NCBI RefSeq assembly: GCF_001578105.1
Contig: NZ_CP014275.1
Coordinates: 1 to 64,000, forward strand
Length of the DNA: 64,000 bases
Source: Martelella sp. AD-3
Lineage (GTDB): Bacteria > Pseudomonadota > Alphaproteobacteria > Rhizobiales > Rhizobiaceae
Direction of reading: 5' to 3'
Shown in pieces: positions 28,247 through 37,814 of the stretch. The position numbers and the translations under genes are program-made. Numbering within the stretch: the first letter of the stretch is position 1; each line of letters opens with the position of its first letter. The notes under the pieces were generated by a model that saw nothing but the letters and a program-made list of their open reading frames with translations, made no database searches and was not told the DNA's origin.

Positions 28247-30514
28247 ATGAACCACCAAGCACCGAGCCCGCGTATCCTGCTGAAGCGGCTCAGGGAACTG
28301 ATGGCCGAGCCGCTGGAGCCGCAGGACCGCCTTGACCGCATCGTCGGCCAGATTGCCGACAACATGGTCGCGGCCGTGTGTTCGGTCTATGTGCTCAGAG
28401 CCGACAGCGTGCTTGAGCTTTATGCGACGCAAGGCCTGAAGCGCGATGCGGTTCACCTGGCGAGCCTGCGCATGGGCCAGGGTCTTGTCGGCACAATTGC
28501 GGCTTCCGCGCGGCCGCTGAACCTTTCCGATGCCCAGTCCCACCCCGCCTTCCGTTATCTGCCGGAAACGGGCGAGGAAATCTATCACTCCTTCATGGGC
28601 GTGCCGATCCTGCGCGCCGGCCGCACGCTCGGCGTTCTCGTGGTGCAGAACACCGACGAGCATGCCTATAGCGAGGAAGAGGTCGAGGCGCTGCAGACGG
28701 CGGCGATGCTGCTTGCCGAACTGATCGCCTCCGGTGACCTGAAGAAGATCACCCGACCGGGCATGGAGCTCGACCTGACCCGCTCGGTGTCGCTTTCGGG
28801 CGATGCCTATGGCGAGGGCATCGCGCTCGGCCATGCCGTGCTGCACGAACCGCGAATCATGATCAACAACCTCGTCAACGAGGACAGCGACGCCGAGATC
28901 GCGCGGCTGCGCGCGGCGATCGAGAAGCTGCGTTTCTCGATCGACGAGCTTCTTCAGCGCAATGACGTGCCTTCGGAGGGCGAGCACCGCGAGGTGCTGG
29001 AAACCTACCGCATGTTCGCTCATGACCGCGGCTGGGTCCGGCGGCTTGAAGAAGCGATCATGTTGGGGCTGACGGCCGAGGGCGCCGTGGAGAAGGTGCA
29101 GAGCGACACCAAGGCCCGGATGATCCGCCTCACCGACCCCTTCATGCGCGACCGCATGCATGATCTCGATGACCTTGCCAACCGGCTGCTGCGTCAGCTG
29201 ACCGGCCATGCGGTCGATACGGACGGGGAGAATTTCCCCGAGGACGCCGTGGTCGTCGCCCGCGTGATGGGCCCGGCCGAGCTTCTCGATTACCCGCGCG
29301 AGAAACTGCGCGGCCTTGTACTCGAGGAGGGAGCGGCGACCAGCCATGTCATCATCGTCGCGCGCGCCATGGGCATTCCGGTCATCGGCCAGGCGACCGG
29401 CGTTGCCGCCCAGGTGGAGAACGGCGATGCGATCATTGTCGACGGTGATGATGGCGAGGTGCATGTGCGCCCGCTCGATGCGGTCGTCACCGCCTATGAG
29501 GAAAAGCTGAGGCTGAGGGCGCGCCGCCAGGAGCAATTCCGGGCTCTCCGGTCCGTCGATCCGGTCTCCGCCGACGGCGTACGCTTCAAGCTGATGATGA
29601 ATGCCGGGCTTCTGGTCGACCTGCCGCAGCTTGACGATTCGGGCGCGGAAGGGATCGGCCTGTTCCGCACCGAGCTGCAGTTCATGATCGCCTCGCGCAT
29701 GCCGAAGGCGGCCGAGCAGGAGAGCTTCTATCGCCAGGTGCTCGACCATGCGGGCAATCGTCCCGTCACTTTCCGCACCCTCGACATCGGCTCCGACAAG
29801 ATGGTCTCCTATTTCCGCGCGCAGGAAGAGGAAAACCCGGCCATGGGCTGGCGCGCGATCCGTCTGGCGCTCGACCGGCCCTATCTCCTGCGCATGCAGC
29901 TGCGCGCGCTGATGAAGGCCTCGGCCGGCGAGACGCTCAGGGTCATGGTGCCGATGGTTTCCGAGGTCGGCGAGATCCGCGAGGCCCGCGCGCTGATGGC
30001 CAAGGAAGTGCAGTACATGGCCCGTTTCGGCCATCAGGTGCCGCGCAGAATAGAACTCGGCGCGATGCTGGAAGTGCCGGCGCTGCTTTACGAGATCGAT
30101 GAACTGATGGCCGAGGTCGATTTCGTCTCGGTCGGCTCCAACGATCTTTACCAGTTCTTCATGGCGATCGATCGCGGAAATGCCCGCGTTTCCGACCGTT
30201 ATGACACGATCAGCAAGCCTTTCCTCAGAATGCTGCGCGATATCGTGCGGGCCGGCGAGCGCAACAATGTTCCGGTGACGCTGTGCGGCGAATATGCCAG
30301 CAAGCCCATTTCGGCGCTGGCCCTTTTTGCCATCGGCTATCGCTCGGTGTCGATGTCCGCGACGGCGATCGGTCCGGTGAAGGCGATGCTGCTCGGTCTC
30401 GACATTTCGGCCGTCAGCGATGTCGTGAACGCGGCGCTCGATGATCCGGCGAACCTGACGCCGGTGCGCGCCCTTCTGGAACGCTTTGCCGGCGAGCACA
30501 ATATTCCGCTTTAG
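28247..30514 (+). CDS. ptsP: PEP-protein phosphotransferase of the nitrogen PTS (EI-Ntr)
   Basis: EI-Ntr passes phosphate from phosphoenolpyruvate to NPr, a regulatory relay linked to nitrogen and potassium status, not sugar import. The 755-residue protein has an N-terminal GAF domain (about 20-165) that distinguishes it from sugar-PTS EI. It also has the phosphohistidine H367 in GAATSHVIIVARAMG, and a PEP-binding barrel with GLFRTELQFM, EIGAMLEVP-type and SVGSNDLYQF segments. The start is an ATG after a weak site. No PTS partner genes are in the window. Confidence 0.94.
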   Translation: MNHQAPSPRILLKRLRELMAEPLEPQDRLDRIVGQIADNMVAAVCSVYVLRADSVLELYATQGLKRDAVHLASLRMGQGLVGTIAASARPLNLSDAQSHPAFRYLPETGEEIYHSFMGVPILRAGRTLGVLVVQNTDEHAYSEEEVEALQTAAMLLAELIASGDLKKITRPGMELDLTRSVSLSGDAYGEGIALGHAVLHEPRIMINNLVNEDSDAEIARLRAAIEKLRFSIDELLQRNDVPSEGEHREVLETYRMFAHDRGWVRRLEEAIMLGLTAEGAVEKVQSDTKARMIRLTDPFMRDRMHDLDDLANRLLRQLTGHAVDTDGENFPEDAVVVARVMGPAELLDYPREKLRGLVLEEGAATSHVIIVARAMGIPVIGQATGVAAQVENGDAIIVDGDDGEVHVRPLDAVVTAYEEKLRLRARRQEQFRALRSVDPVSADGVRFKLMMNAGLLVDLPQLDDSGAEGIGLFRTELQFMIASRMPKAAEQESFYRQVLDHAGNRPVTFRTLDIGSDKMVSYFRAQEEENPAMGWRAIRLALDRPYLLRMQLRALMKASAGETLRVMVPMVSEVGEIREARALMAKEVQYMARFGHQVPRRIELGAMLEVPALLYEIDELMAEVDFVSVGSNDLYQFFMAIDRGNARVSDRYDTISKPFLRMLRDIVRAGERNNVPVTLCGEYASKPISALALFAIGYRSVSMSATAIGPVKAMLLGLDISAVSDVVNAALDDPANLTPVRALLERFAGEHNIPL

Positions 30515-30516
30515 CG

Positions 30517-30532
30517 GCGTTTTTAAAAACGC
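30517..30532 (+). terminator. perfect AT-centred palindrome after ptsP
   Basis: GCGTTTTTAAAAACGC, a 16-bp perfect palindrome two bases after the ptsP stop, in a 59-nt gap before prfA. It could act as a weak bidirectional terminator or be a protein-binding site; there is no separate T-run. Confidence 0.35.
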
Positions 30533-30573
30533 AGGCGGCAAAAAAGACCAACAACAAGCGGAGAGAATGACCC

Positions 30574-31656
30574 GTGGCGATGCTACCACAGGAAAAGATG
30601 CGGGAACTGGAACGGCGTTTTGCCGAGGTCGAGGCGCGCATGTCGTCCGGCCCCGACGCCGAGACCTATGTGAGGCTCGCCTCCGAATATGCCGAGCTCG
30701 AGCCGGTGGTGGCCAAGATCCGCGCCTATCAGTCCGCCGAACGCGAGCTTGCCGACCTCGAAAGCCTGCTTTCCGATCGCGCGACCGACAGGGAGATGCG
30801 CGATCTCGCCGAAATGGAAGTGCCGGAGCTTGAGGAGCGCATCGAGGCGCTGACCGGGGAAATCCAGCTCCTGCTGCTGCCGCGCGATGCGGCCGATGAG
30901 AAGAGCGCGGTGCTGGAAATCCGCGCCGGGACCGGCGGTTCCGAGGCGGCGCTTTTTGCCGGCGACCTCTTCCGCATGTATGAGCGCTACGCCTCCGACA
31001 AGGGCTGGAAGGTCGAGGTACTTTCCGCAAGCGAAGGCGATGCCGGCGGCTACAAGGAAATCATCGCCTCCGTTTCCGGGCGCGGCGTTTTCTCGCGGCT
31101 GAAATTCGAATCCGGCGTGCACCGCGTGCAGCGCGTGCCGGAAACCGAGGCCGGCGGGCGCATCCATACCTCGGCGGCGACCGTTGCCGTTCTTCCGGAG
31201 GCAGAGGACATCGATATCGAGGTCCGCCAGGAAGATATCCGCATCGACACGATGCGCTCGTCCGGTGCGGGCGGTCAGCATGTCAACACCACCGACTCTG
31301 CCGTGCGCATTACCCATATCCCGACCGGCATCGTCGTCACCAGTTCGGAGAAATCCCAGCACCAGAACCGGGCGAAGGCCATGCAGGTGCTGCGCGCCAA
31401 GCTTTTCGACATGGAGCGCCAGCGCGCCGACAGCGAAAGGTCTGCCGACCGCAAGGCCCAGGTCGGTTCGGGCGACCGGTCGGAGCGCATCCGCACCTAT
31501 AATTTTCCGCAAGGCCGCGTCACCGATCACCGCATCAACCTGACGCTCTACAAGCTCGATGCCGTGATCGCCGGCGATCTCGACGAGATCGTCGACGCGC
31601 TCGTCGCCGATTACCAGGCCGGCCAACTCGCGCTTCTCGGCGCGAAGGTCAATTGA
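30574..31656 (+). CDS. prfA: peptide chain release factor 1
   Basis: RF1 ends translation at UAA and UAG. The 360-residue protein has the GGQ motif at 233-235, exactly the position in E. coli, in [18 protein letters not shown]. The stop-codon-reading tripeptide region is VPETEAGGR (PET in place of the usual PxT). The start is GTG at 30574 giving MAMLPQEKM, matching relatives, with GGAGAGA upstream; the ATG two codons later is less likely. prmC, whose product methylates the GGQ glutamine, follows 10 nt later. Confidence 0.96.
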   Translation: MAMLPQEKMRELERRFAEVEARMSSGPDAETYVRLASEYAELEPVVAKIRAYQSAERELADLESLLSDRATDREMRDLAEMEVPELEERIEALTGEIQLLLLPRDAADEKSAVLEIRAGTGGSEAALFAGDLFRMYERYASDKGWKVEVLSASEGDAGGYKEIIASVSGRGVFSRLKFESGVHRVQRVPETEAGGRIHTSAATVAVLPEAEDIDIEVRQEDIRIDTMRSSGAGGQHVNTTDSAVRITHIPTGIVVTSSEKSQHQNRAKAMQVLRAKLFDMERQRADSERSADRKAQVGSGDRSERIRTYNFPQGRVTDHRINLTLYKLDAVIAGDLDEIVDALVADYQAGQLALLGAKVN

Positions 31657-31666
31657 GGATACGGGC

Positions 31667-32533
31667 GTGACGACGCTTTCAGCGCTCTATCGCAAGGCCG
31701 TTGCCGCCTTCGAGGCGGGAGGTCTTGAAACGCCGGCAGAGGATGCGCGTCATCTGGTCAGCGGCGTGCTCGGCCTGTCCCTGACGGAGATGATGACCGA
31801 GGGCGCCCGCGTGATCGAGCCGGATGAAGAGATCGCCGTATCGGCCGCCATGGCGAGGCGGCTTGCGCGCGAACCCGTCTACCGCATCCTCGGCGCGCGC
31901 GAATTCTTCGGTCTCGACTTCATGCTGTCCGCCGACACGCTGGAGCCGCGGCCGGACACGGAAAATCTGGTCGAGCATGCGCTTGCCTTTCTCAAGCAGA
32001 CGGTTCGGCGAAAAGGCGCGGTCCGTTTCGTCGATCTTGGCACCGGAACCGGCGCGATTGCGGTCGCTCTGTTGAAAAATTGCGCCGGAGCGACCGCGCT
32101 TGCCACGGATATTGCCGACGGGGCTCTTGAAACCGCGCGCGCCAATGCCTTGATAAACGGTGTCGCGGATCGTTTCGAGACGGCGCGCGGACCATGGCTC
32201 GATGCGGCAAGGGGGCGATACGACATGATTGTGTCAAATCCGCCCTATATCGTCTCGGACGTGATCGATACACTGGCGCCCGAGGTCAGGGAGCATGATC
32301 CCGCCCTTGCGCTGGACGGAGGCAAGGACGGTCTTGACGCCTATCGCGCGATCGCGGCGAAAGCCTCGGACCACCTGGCCGAAGACGGCATTGTTGCGCT
32401 TGAGATCGGCTTTGACCAGAAGGACATGGTGACCGCGATCTTCTCCGAAGAAGGGTTCGCACTTGCACAATCGCACAGGGATTTTGGCGGAAATGACCGC
32501 GTTGTCATTTTTGCAAGCGCCCGGAAAAGCTGA
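31667..32533 (+). CDS. prmC: release factor glutamine methyltransferase
   Basis: PrmC (HemK) methylates the GGQ glutamine of release factors using S-adenosylmethionine. The 288-residue protein has an N-terminal helical domain (about 1-85), the SAM motif DLGTGTGAIA near 125, and the catalytic NPPY at 191-194. The start is GTG, with GAGGAT upstream. It sits 10 nt after prfA, its substrate's gene. Confidence 0.95.
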   Translation: MTTLSALYRKAVAAFEAGGLETPAEDARHLVSGVLGLSLTEMMTEGARVIEPDEEIAVSAAMARRLAREPVYRILGAREFFGLDFMLSADTLEPRPDTENLVEHALAFLKQTVRRKGAVRFVDLGTGTGAIAVALLKNCAGATALATDIADGALETARANALINGVADRFETARGPWLDAARGRYDMIVSNPPYIVSDVIDTLAPEVREHDPALALDGGKDGLDAYRAIAAKASDHLAEDGIVALEIGFDQKDMVTAIFSEEGFALAQSHRDFGGNDRVVIFASARKS

Positions 32534-32851
32534 AAATCAAGCCGGTTCCGGCCTTTTTCAAAACAGGCGAAGAAAGGGCTTGGAATTTTTAGACAAGCAC
32601 GATAGGTTGCAGCCACGCAAAACGGTGACTGAACGAAACGGGCGATTCGTCGCCAGGCAACAGTCTCAAGGTTTTTCGTCCAATGTTGGTTCATTGTGAC
32701 ATGCCGTCTTTTGCGTGATTCAGGTATTTGGATTCCACGAATGGCAGCGGGTTATTTGCCCTGCCAACGGGGCTATGCCGCCGTGTTTCGCTGATGCGGG
32801 AACGGCCAAGGCGTAGCTCGACCATTGACAGAAAATTCAGGTGAATACTCC
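32534..32851. other. 318-nt gap between prmC and the DUF4167 gene
   Basis: No gene or strong structure is seen. A TTGACA at 32825 is too close to the next start (27 nt) to be its -35 box with a long leader. The region probably holds the DUF4167 gene promoter, but I cannot place it. Confidence 0.3.
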
Positions 32852-33592
32852 ATGAGGTCAGGACAGCAGAATAAGCGCAGCCGGGGGCGCGGCGGCAATA
32901 ATAACTTCAACCGTAAGGGCGCCAACCCGCTGACCCGGACTTATGACAGTACCGGTCCTGATGTGAAGGTGCGGGGCACCGCGCAGCATGTCGCGGAAAA
33001 ATACATGTCGCTTGCGCGTGATGCGCAAGGGGCGGGCGACCGGGTGATGGCGGAGAACTATCTCCAGCACGCCGAGCACTATAACCGTATCATTGCCGCG
33101 GCCCAGTCGCAGCTTCAGGAGCGCCATCAGCGCGACGACCGCTCCGACGACGAGAATGACGATGTTGCGGCCAAGAAGGGCAACAACAACAATAACCAGT
33201 CGTCGTCCGACGAGCGCGGCGAGCGCAAGGAACAGCAGCGCAGGCAGGAGCCCCAGGTGGATGCCGACGGCCCGCAGCCGGTGATCGACGGAACGCCCGC
33301 CGAGGTTGCGGCCGAAGAGGCCGAGGGCCAGCCGGCGACGAAATCCCGCCGCCGTTCGACCGCCGCCAGCCGTCCGCGCCGCACCAAGCGCGCCGCCGCC
33401 GAAAATGCCGGCGAGGACGAAAGCGCCGCTTCCGCCGGCGAGAATGGCGAAGAAGCCGAGGCTCCGAAAAAGCCGACGCGCCGCCGCCGCACACCGAAGG
33501 CCGAGGCCGAAGGCGACGAGGGCAAGGACGCGTCGTCCAAGCCTGCCAAGAAGGACAAGGCCCCCGCGCTTGCCGACAGCGCCTCGGAATAG
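32852..33592 (+). CDS. DUF4167 protein with basic start and disordered tail
   Basis: A 246-residue protein of the DUF4167 family, widespread in alphaproteobacteria and of unknown function. Residues 1-30 are Arg/Gly/Asn-rich ([14 protein letters not shown]), an RGG-like nucleic-acid-binding style. Residues 30-85 form the conserved helical domain ([17 protein letters not shown] and on). The remaining 160 residues are low-complexity, with Asn/Ser runs, then alternating Lys/Arg and Ala/Glu blocks, and are likely disordered. The ATG at 32852 matches relatives; an upstream TTG is rejected. An intrinsic terminator follows. RNA binding is an inference from composition. Confidence 0.85.
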   Translation: MRSGQQNKRSRGRGGNNNFNRKGANPLTRTYDSTGPDVKVRGTAQHVAEKYMSLARDAQGAGDRVMAENYLQHAEHYNRIIAAAQSQLQERHQRDDRSDDENDDVAAKKGNNNNNQSSSDERGERKEQQRRQEPQVDADGPQPVIDGTPAEVAAEEAEGQPATKSRRRSTAASRPRRTKRAAAENAGEDESAASAGENGEEAEAPKKPTRRRRTPKAEAEGDEGKDASSKPAKKDKAPALADSASE

Positions 33593-33618
33593 GCGTTTTT
33601 CACGGTACTCGAACATCG

Positions 33619-33649
33619 GGCCCGGTTTTTCAGCCGGGCCTTTTTCGTT
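33619..33649 (+). terminator. rho-independent terminator of the DUF4167 gene
   Basis: A seven-pair stem GGCCCGG / CCGGGCC with loop TTTTTCAG, then TTTTTCGTTT. It ends the lysC-to-DUF4167 stretch. Confidence 0.85.
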
Positions 33650-33660
33650 TGATCCGGTTG

Positions 33661-33685
33661 TTCCGATTTTCGGTCCGATGCGCTA
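33661..33685 (+). repeat. remnant of the 105-bp palindromic repeat
   Basis: These 25 bases match the last 25 of the full repeat with one difference (TCGGTCC for TCGGGCC), ending in GATGCGCTA. Only the 3' arm of the second hairpin remains, so it cannot fold as the full unit does. It lies 22 nt before the cmk start. Confidence 0.6.
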
Positions 33686-33707
33686 TGTCAGCGTCAAACG
33701 GAACGGA

Positions 33708-34349
33708 ATGAGTGTCATGGGCTTTGTCATCGCAATCGACGGACCGGCGGCGGCCGGCAAGGGAACACTGGCGCGCAGGCTTGCCGCGCATTACGGCCTG
33801 CCGCATCTCGACACCGGGCTCACCTACCGCGCAACGGCGAAGGCGCTTATCGATGCGGGAAAGCCGCTGGACGACGAGGCGGTTGCGGCCGAGATGGCCG
33901 CCAGTGTCGATCTCGGCAATCTCGACCGCGCGGTGCTTTCGGCCCATGACATCGGCGAGGCGGCATCGAAGGTCGCTTCCATGCCCGCCGTGCGCGTCGC
34001 GCTGGTCGAAGCGCAAAGGCGCTTCGCCGTCGCCGGCAAGGGTGCTGTGCTCGACGGCCGCGACATCGGCACGGTGGTCTGCCCTGAGGCGCCGGTGAAG
34101 CTTTATGTGACGGCCGATGCCGAGATCCGCGCCAGACGCCGCTATGACGAGATCGTCGCCAAGGGCGAGACGGCCGATTTCGATGCGATCCTCGACGATG
34201 TCCGCCGCCGCGACGCGCGGGACATGGGGCGAAAGGACAGTCCGTTGCGCCCCGCGGACGATGCGCACTTGCTTGATACGTCCAAAATGGGTATAGAGGC
34301 CGCGTTTCAGGCCGCGCGCGCCCTCGTGGACCAGCGGCTTGACCCGTAA
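33708..34349 (+). CDS. cmk: cytidylate kinase
   Basis: Phosphorylates CMP and dCMP to the diphosphates. The 213-residue protein has its P-loop [12 protein letters not shown] near 10-22, the substrate site LDTGLTYRA, and the GRDIGTVV and RRRYDEI segments of bacterial Cmk. Starts at 33708 ([12 protein letters not shown]) and 33717 are both possible: the first has GGA five bases upstream, the second GGA nine upstream. It lies before rpsA, the usual order in proteobacteria. Confidence 0.95.
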   Translation: MSVMGFVIAIDGPAAAGKGTLARRLAAHYGLPHLDTGLTYRATAKALIDAGKPLDDEAVAAEMAASVDLGNLDRAVLSAHDIGEAASKVASMPAVRVALVEAQRRFAVAGKGAVLDGRDIGTVVCPEAPVKLYVTADAEIRARRRYDEIVAKGETADFDAILDDVRRRDARDMGRKDSPLRPADDAHLLDTSKMGIEAAFQAARALVDQRLDP

Positions 34350-34521
34350 TGCATGCGGAGGAGGCTCCGCAAATCAAGGTTTTCACTGCATCCATGCGCC
34401 GGAATGCTCTTTGTCTTTCCCGAAAAGGCGAAGAGGGGTGTGGTGACAGCCGAAGATCAACACCAGCCACCGGCGCAACGCGTGTTCGGTTCAAGAGAAC
34501 GGACACGATCCAGGAGTTTTC

Positions 34522-36228
34522 ATGACTGCACAAACCCCCACGCGCGACGATTTCGCCGCAATGCTCGAGGAATCCTTCGGCGCGAACAATGATCTTGCCG
34601 AAGGCTATGTTGCCAAGGGCCTGGTCACGTCCATCGAAAAGGACATGGCCATCATCGACGTCGGCCTGAAGGTCGAAGGTCGCGTACCGCTGAAGGAATT
34701 CGGCGCGCGCGGCAAGGATGGCGAGCTGAAGGTTGGCGACGAAGTCGAAGTCTATGTCGAGCGCATCGAAAACGCGCTGGGCGAGGCTGTCCTGTCGCGT
34801 GAGAAGGCCCGCCGCGAGGAAGCATGGGTCAAGCTCGAGGCCAAGTTCGAGGCCGGCGAGCGCGTCGAAGGCATGATCTTCAACCAGGTCAAGGGCGGCT
34901 TCACGGTCGATCTCGACGGTGCGATCGCCTTCCTGCCGCGTTCCCAGGTGGACATTCGCCCGATCCGCGACGTATCCCCGCTGATGCACACGCCGCAGCC
35001 ATTCGAAATCCTGAAGATGGACAAGCGCCGCGGCAACATCGTCGTTTCGCGCCGGACCGTTCTTGAGGAAAGCCGTGCGGAACAGCGTTCGGAAATCGTC
35101 CAGAACCTCGAAGAGGGCCAGGTTGTCGAGGGTGTCGTCAAGAACATCACCGATTACGGCGCCTTCGTCGATCTCGGCGGCATCGACGGGCTGCTGCACG
35201 TCACCGACATGGCATGGCGTCGTGTCAACCATCCGACCGAGCTTCTGTCCATCGGCCAGAACGTCAAGGTTCAGATCATCCGCATCAACCAGGAAACGCA
35301 CCGCATTTCCCTGGGCATGAAGCAGCTTGAAGCTGATCCGTGGGATGGCATCCAGGCCAAGTATCCGGAAGGCAAGAAGATCTCCGGTACGGTCACGAAC
35401 ATCACCGATTATGGTGCGTTCGTCGAGTTGGAGCCGGGCATCGAAGGCCTGATCCACATCTCGGAAATGTCCTGGACCAAGAAGAACGTCCACCCCGGAA
35501 AAATCCTGTCGACCACGCAGGACGTCGACGTCGTAGTGCTCGAAGTCGATCCGGCCAAGCGCCGCATTTCGCTCGGCCTCAAGCAGACGCTCGAGAACCC
35601 GTGGGAAGCCTTCTCCTTCTCGCATCCGTCCGGCACGGTTGTCGAAGGCGAGATCAAGAACAAGACCGAATTCGGCCTGTTCATCGGTCTCGAAGGCGAT
35701 GTCGACGGCATGGTGCACCTCTCCGACCTCGACTGGAACCGTCCGGGCGAGCAGGTCATCGAGGAGTACAACAAGGGTGACGTCGTCAAGGCTGTCGTTC
35801 TCGATGTCGATATCGACAAGGAACGCATCTCGCTCGGCATCAAGCAGCTCGGCAAGGATTCGCTCACGGAAGCCGCAGCTTCCGGCGATCTGCGCAAGGG
35901 TGCTGTCGTGTCCTGCGAAGTCACTGCCGTCAACGACGGCGGTGTCGAGGTCAAGCTCGTCAACCACGACGACATCTCGGCCTTCATCCGCCGTTCGGAT
36001 CTCGCCCGCGACCGCGACGAGCAGCGCCCCGAGCGTTTCTCCGTCGGTCAGGTCTTCGACGCCCGCGTCACCAACTTCTCCAAGCGCGACCGCAAGGTCA
36101 TGCTCTCCATCAAGGCGCTTGAAATCGCCGAGGAGAAGGAAGCCGTGGCACAGTTCGGTTCGTCCGACAGTGGCGCCTCGCTCGGCGACATCCTGGGCGC
36201 GGCTCTGAAGAACCGCGACGACCAGTAA
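34522..36228 (+). CDS. rpsA: 30S ribosomal protein S1
   Basis: S1 binds mRNA leaders and the 30S platform to start translation. The 568-residue protein consists of six S1 RNA-binding repeats. The third and fourth are the most regular, each with a NITDYGAFV(D/E)L start and a HI/HVT(D/S)M segment. The start has AGGAG upstream, well spaced. Codon use is strongly biased, as expected for a highly expressed gene. A strong terminator follows. Confidence 0.97.
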   Translation: MTAQTPTRDDFAAMLEESFGANNDLAEGYVAKGLVTSIEKDMAIIDVGLKVEGRVPLKEFGARGKDGELKVGDEVEVYVERIENALGEAVLSREKARREEAWVKLEAKFEAGERVEGMIFNQVKGGFTVDLDGAIAFLPRSQVDIRPIRDVSPLMHTPQPFEILKMDKRRGNIVVSRRTVLEESRAEQRSEIVQNLEEGQVVEGVVKNITDYGAFVDLGGIDGLLHVTDMAWRRVNHPTELLSIGQNVKVQIIRINQETHRISLGMKQLEADPWDGIQAKYPEGKKISGTVTNITDYGAFVELEPGIEGLIHISEMSWTKKNVHPGKILSTTQDVDVVVLEVDPAKRRISLGLKQTLENPWEAFSFSHPSGTVVEGEIKNKTEFGLFIGLEGDVDGMVHLSDLDWNRPGEQVIEEYNKGDVVKAVVLDVDIDKERISLGIKQLGKDSLTEAAASGDLRKGAVVSCEVTAVNDGGVEVKLVNHDDISAFIRRSDLARDRDEQRPERFSVGQVFDARVTNFSKRDRKVMLSIKALEIAEEKEAVAQFGSSDSGASLGDILGAALKNRDDQ

Positions 36229-36257
36229 GCGTTCCGCTTGCGCTGACTGAGTTCAAG

Positions 36258-36292
36258 CCGCCGGGTGGCAACGCCCGGCGGTTTTTCTTTTT
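36258..36292 (+). terminator. rho-independent terminator of rpsA
   Basis: An eight-pair stem CCGCCGGG / CCCGGCGG with loop TGGCAACG, followed by TTTTTCTTTTT. Confidence 0.9.
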
Positions 36293-36361
36293 GGCCGTCA
36301 AACTTGACGATAGCGGCCTGCCTTCCGATGTTTGGAAGACGAAGCGGTAGAGGAAATGACC

Positions 36362-36706
36362 ATGGCAAAAAAGACACCGATATTGCCCGGGACGAACAGC
36401 AGGCCGCTCGATCCCAGGATGGACGCCCTGCAATACGAGATCATGCAGGAGACGGCACAGGCGCTGGGGCGGATCGGGCGCAGGCTGGAAGAGGCGCTCG
36501 CCGCCCTCAAACGCCACGACGAGACGCCGGGCTCCAACCAGGATCGCGATGCACTGGTGCAGGAGGCGGCCGATCGCGCCTTCGCGCTCTTCATCCAGCG
36601 CGACTATCTCGGGCTCAGGACCGACCATCACCTGACATCGACCTATGATATTCCCCGCGAGGTGATGTTGCGCGTCGGCGTGATGAAAAAGGCGGAAGAG
36701 ACCTGA
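36362..36706 (+). CDS. DUF6665-like small protein
   Basis: A 114-residue protein resembling the DUF6665 family of alphaproteobacteria, function unknown. The conserved pattern is DPRMDALQYEIMQETAQALGRIGRRLEEAL (two amphipathic helices, shown in parts), an acidic middle, then FIQRDYLGLR and a YDIPREVMLRVG end. It is predicted cytoplasmic, all-alpha and possibly oligomeric. The ATG at 36362 follows GAGGAA with seven bases between; an ATG two codons earlier is too close to that site. Confidence 0.75.
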   Translation: MAKKTPILPGTNSRPLDPRMDALQYEIMQETAQALGRIGRRLEEALAALKRHDETPGSNQDRDALVQEAADRAFALFIQRDYLGLRTDHHLTSTYDIPREVMLRVGVMKKAEET

Positions 36707-36744
36707 GGCGGCGACGGCTCCAAGGCCCTTTCGCAAAGCCGTTC

Positions 36745-36777
36745 ACAAAAAAACGCCCCGGTTGATAAACCGGGGCG
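36745..36777 (-). terminator. terminator of the DUF465 gene
   Basis: On the minus strand a ten-pair stem CGCCCCGGTT / AACCGGGGCG with loop TATC is followed by TTTTTTTG. It lies between two convergent genes and could also stop the DUF6665 transcript, though the T-run favours the minus direction. Confidence 0.85.
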
Positions 36778-36805
36778 CATTGCATTTCACGGAAAGGCTT
36801 GATGA

Positions 36806-36979
36806 TCAGTTCGCCGAGTGCTGGAGGCGCTCGATCTCGTCCTTGAGCTGAAGCTTCTTGCGTTTGAGTTCGTTGATTTCCTCATCATGGCTTGACGGCG
36901 AGGACATCACGCTCTGCAGCTCCTTCTCGAGCGCGGAGTGTTTTTCCTCAAGGGCGGCAAGGTGGGTCTGAACTGACAT
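36806..36979 (-). CDS. DUF465 (YdcH-like) small coiled-coil protein
   Basis: A 57-residue protein of the DUF465/YdcH family. The sequence is heptad-rich (LAALEEKHSALEKELQSV and INELKRKKLQLKDEIERL), predicting an antiparallel two-helix coiled coil. Function is unknown. The start at 36979 (MSVQTH) has AGGAC upstream and matches relatives; a 23-codon in-frame extension does not. A strong terminator follows. Confidence 0.85.
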   Translation of the reverse strand: MSVQTHLAALEEKHSALEKELQSVMSSPSSHDEEINELKRKKLQLKDEIERLQHSAN

Positions 36980-37306
36980 TTCACACGTCCTTCCTTTACT
37001 TATCGCCGCAGGATGCGGCGCCTCGTCATCAATTTGCAATAAAATCATGCCACGTTTCGTGACGCTTGTCGAAGGCGGAAATGTGATTTTCCGGCGGCAT
37101 TTTCAATGTCTGCGCTGTCATGGGGCAATCGCTTGCTTTTCACCGAAATCGAATGATGCTAAGGCCTTCCTGGGCAGGCTTTTGCCGCAACTGACCGTGG
37201 CCCGGAGCGTCGGGCGTGAAAGGCGTGGACCGGTTTCGAAACCCCGACGCGCAAAGACCCCGGCCCGGTTTCGCCATAATTGGAACCACGACTGAAACGG
37301 AAGCCG
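36980..37306. other. 327-nt gap between divergent DUF465 and purE genes
   Basis: No gene is seen. TTGCTT near 37132 followed after 18 bases by TGCTAA is a weak promoter candidate for purE. No purine riboswitch motif or PurR-type box is recognisable. Confidence 0.3.
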
Positions 37307-37810
37307 ATGAGCCCGATCATGAACCCGAAAGTCGCCATCGTCATGGGCTCCCAGTCCGACTGGGAAACGATGAAGAATGCCGCCGACACGCTCGACATTC
37401 TCGACGTTGACTACGATGCCCGCATCGTCTCCGCGCACCGCACGCCGGACCGGCTTTACGACTTTGCGCGCGGCGCGCGCGCAGAAGGCTTCCAGATCAT
37501 CATTGCCGGCGCGGGCGGGGCGGCGCATCTGCCGGGCATGCTGGCCGCGCTGACGCCGCTGCCGGTCTTCGGCGTCCCGGTTCAGTCGCGCGCGCTTTCC
37601 GGCCAGGACAGCCTGCTTTCGATCGTGCAGATGCCGGCGGGCGTGCCCGTGGGAACGCTCGCCATCGGCAAGGCGGGCGCGGTCAATGCGGCGCTGCTGG
37701 CCGCCGCCGTGCTGGCGCTGGCGGACCCGGAGCTTGCCGGCAGGCTTGATGACTATCGCGCCCGCCAGGCGGCCCATGTCGCAGAATATCCCATCGACAA
37801 GGACGAATAG
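37307..37810 (+). CDS. purE: N5-carboxyaminoimidazole ribonucleotide mutase
   Basis: PurE moves the carboxyl group of N5-CAIR to give CAIR in purine synthesis. The 167-residue protein carries the class I signature [10 protein letters not shown], the [12 protein letters not shown] catalytic segment and the [11 protein letters not shown] loop. The start at 37307 or the Met four codons later are both possible. purK, encoding the preceding step, begins 4 nt after its stop. Confidence 0.95.
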   Translation: MSPIMNPKVAIVMGSQSDWETMKNAADTLDILDVDYDARIVSAHRTPDRLYDFARGARAEGFQIIIAGAGGAAHLPGMLAALTPLPVFGVPVQSRALSGQDSLLSIVQMPAGVPVGTLAIGKAGAVNAALLAAAVLALADPELAGRLDDYRARQAAHVAEYPIDKDE

Positions 37811-37814
37811 GCGA

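Noticed and set aside
26735..31030. A 1431-codon open frame on the minus strand
   Set aside because: It is wholly antisense to lysC, ptsP and prfA, whose products are clear. Its translation is His/Arg/Asp-rich with no domain, typical of the antisense frame of GC-rich genes.
36745..36777. The convergent hairpin as a mobile repeat
   Set aside because: The sequence does not recur in the window, and the T-run on the minus strand explains it as a terminator.
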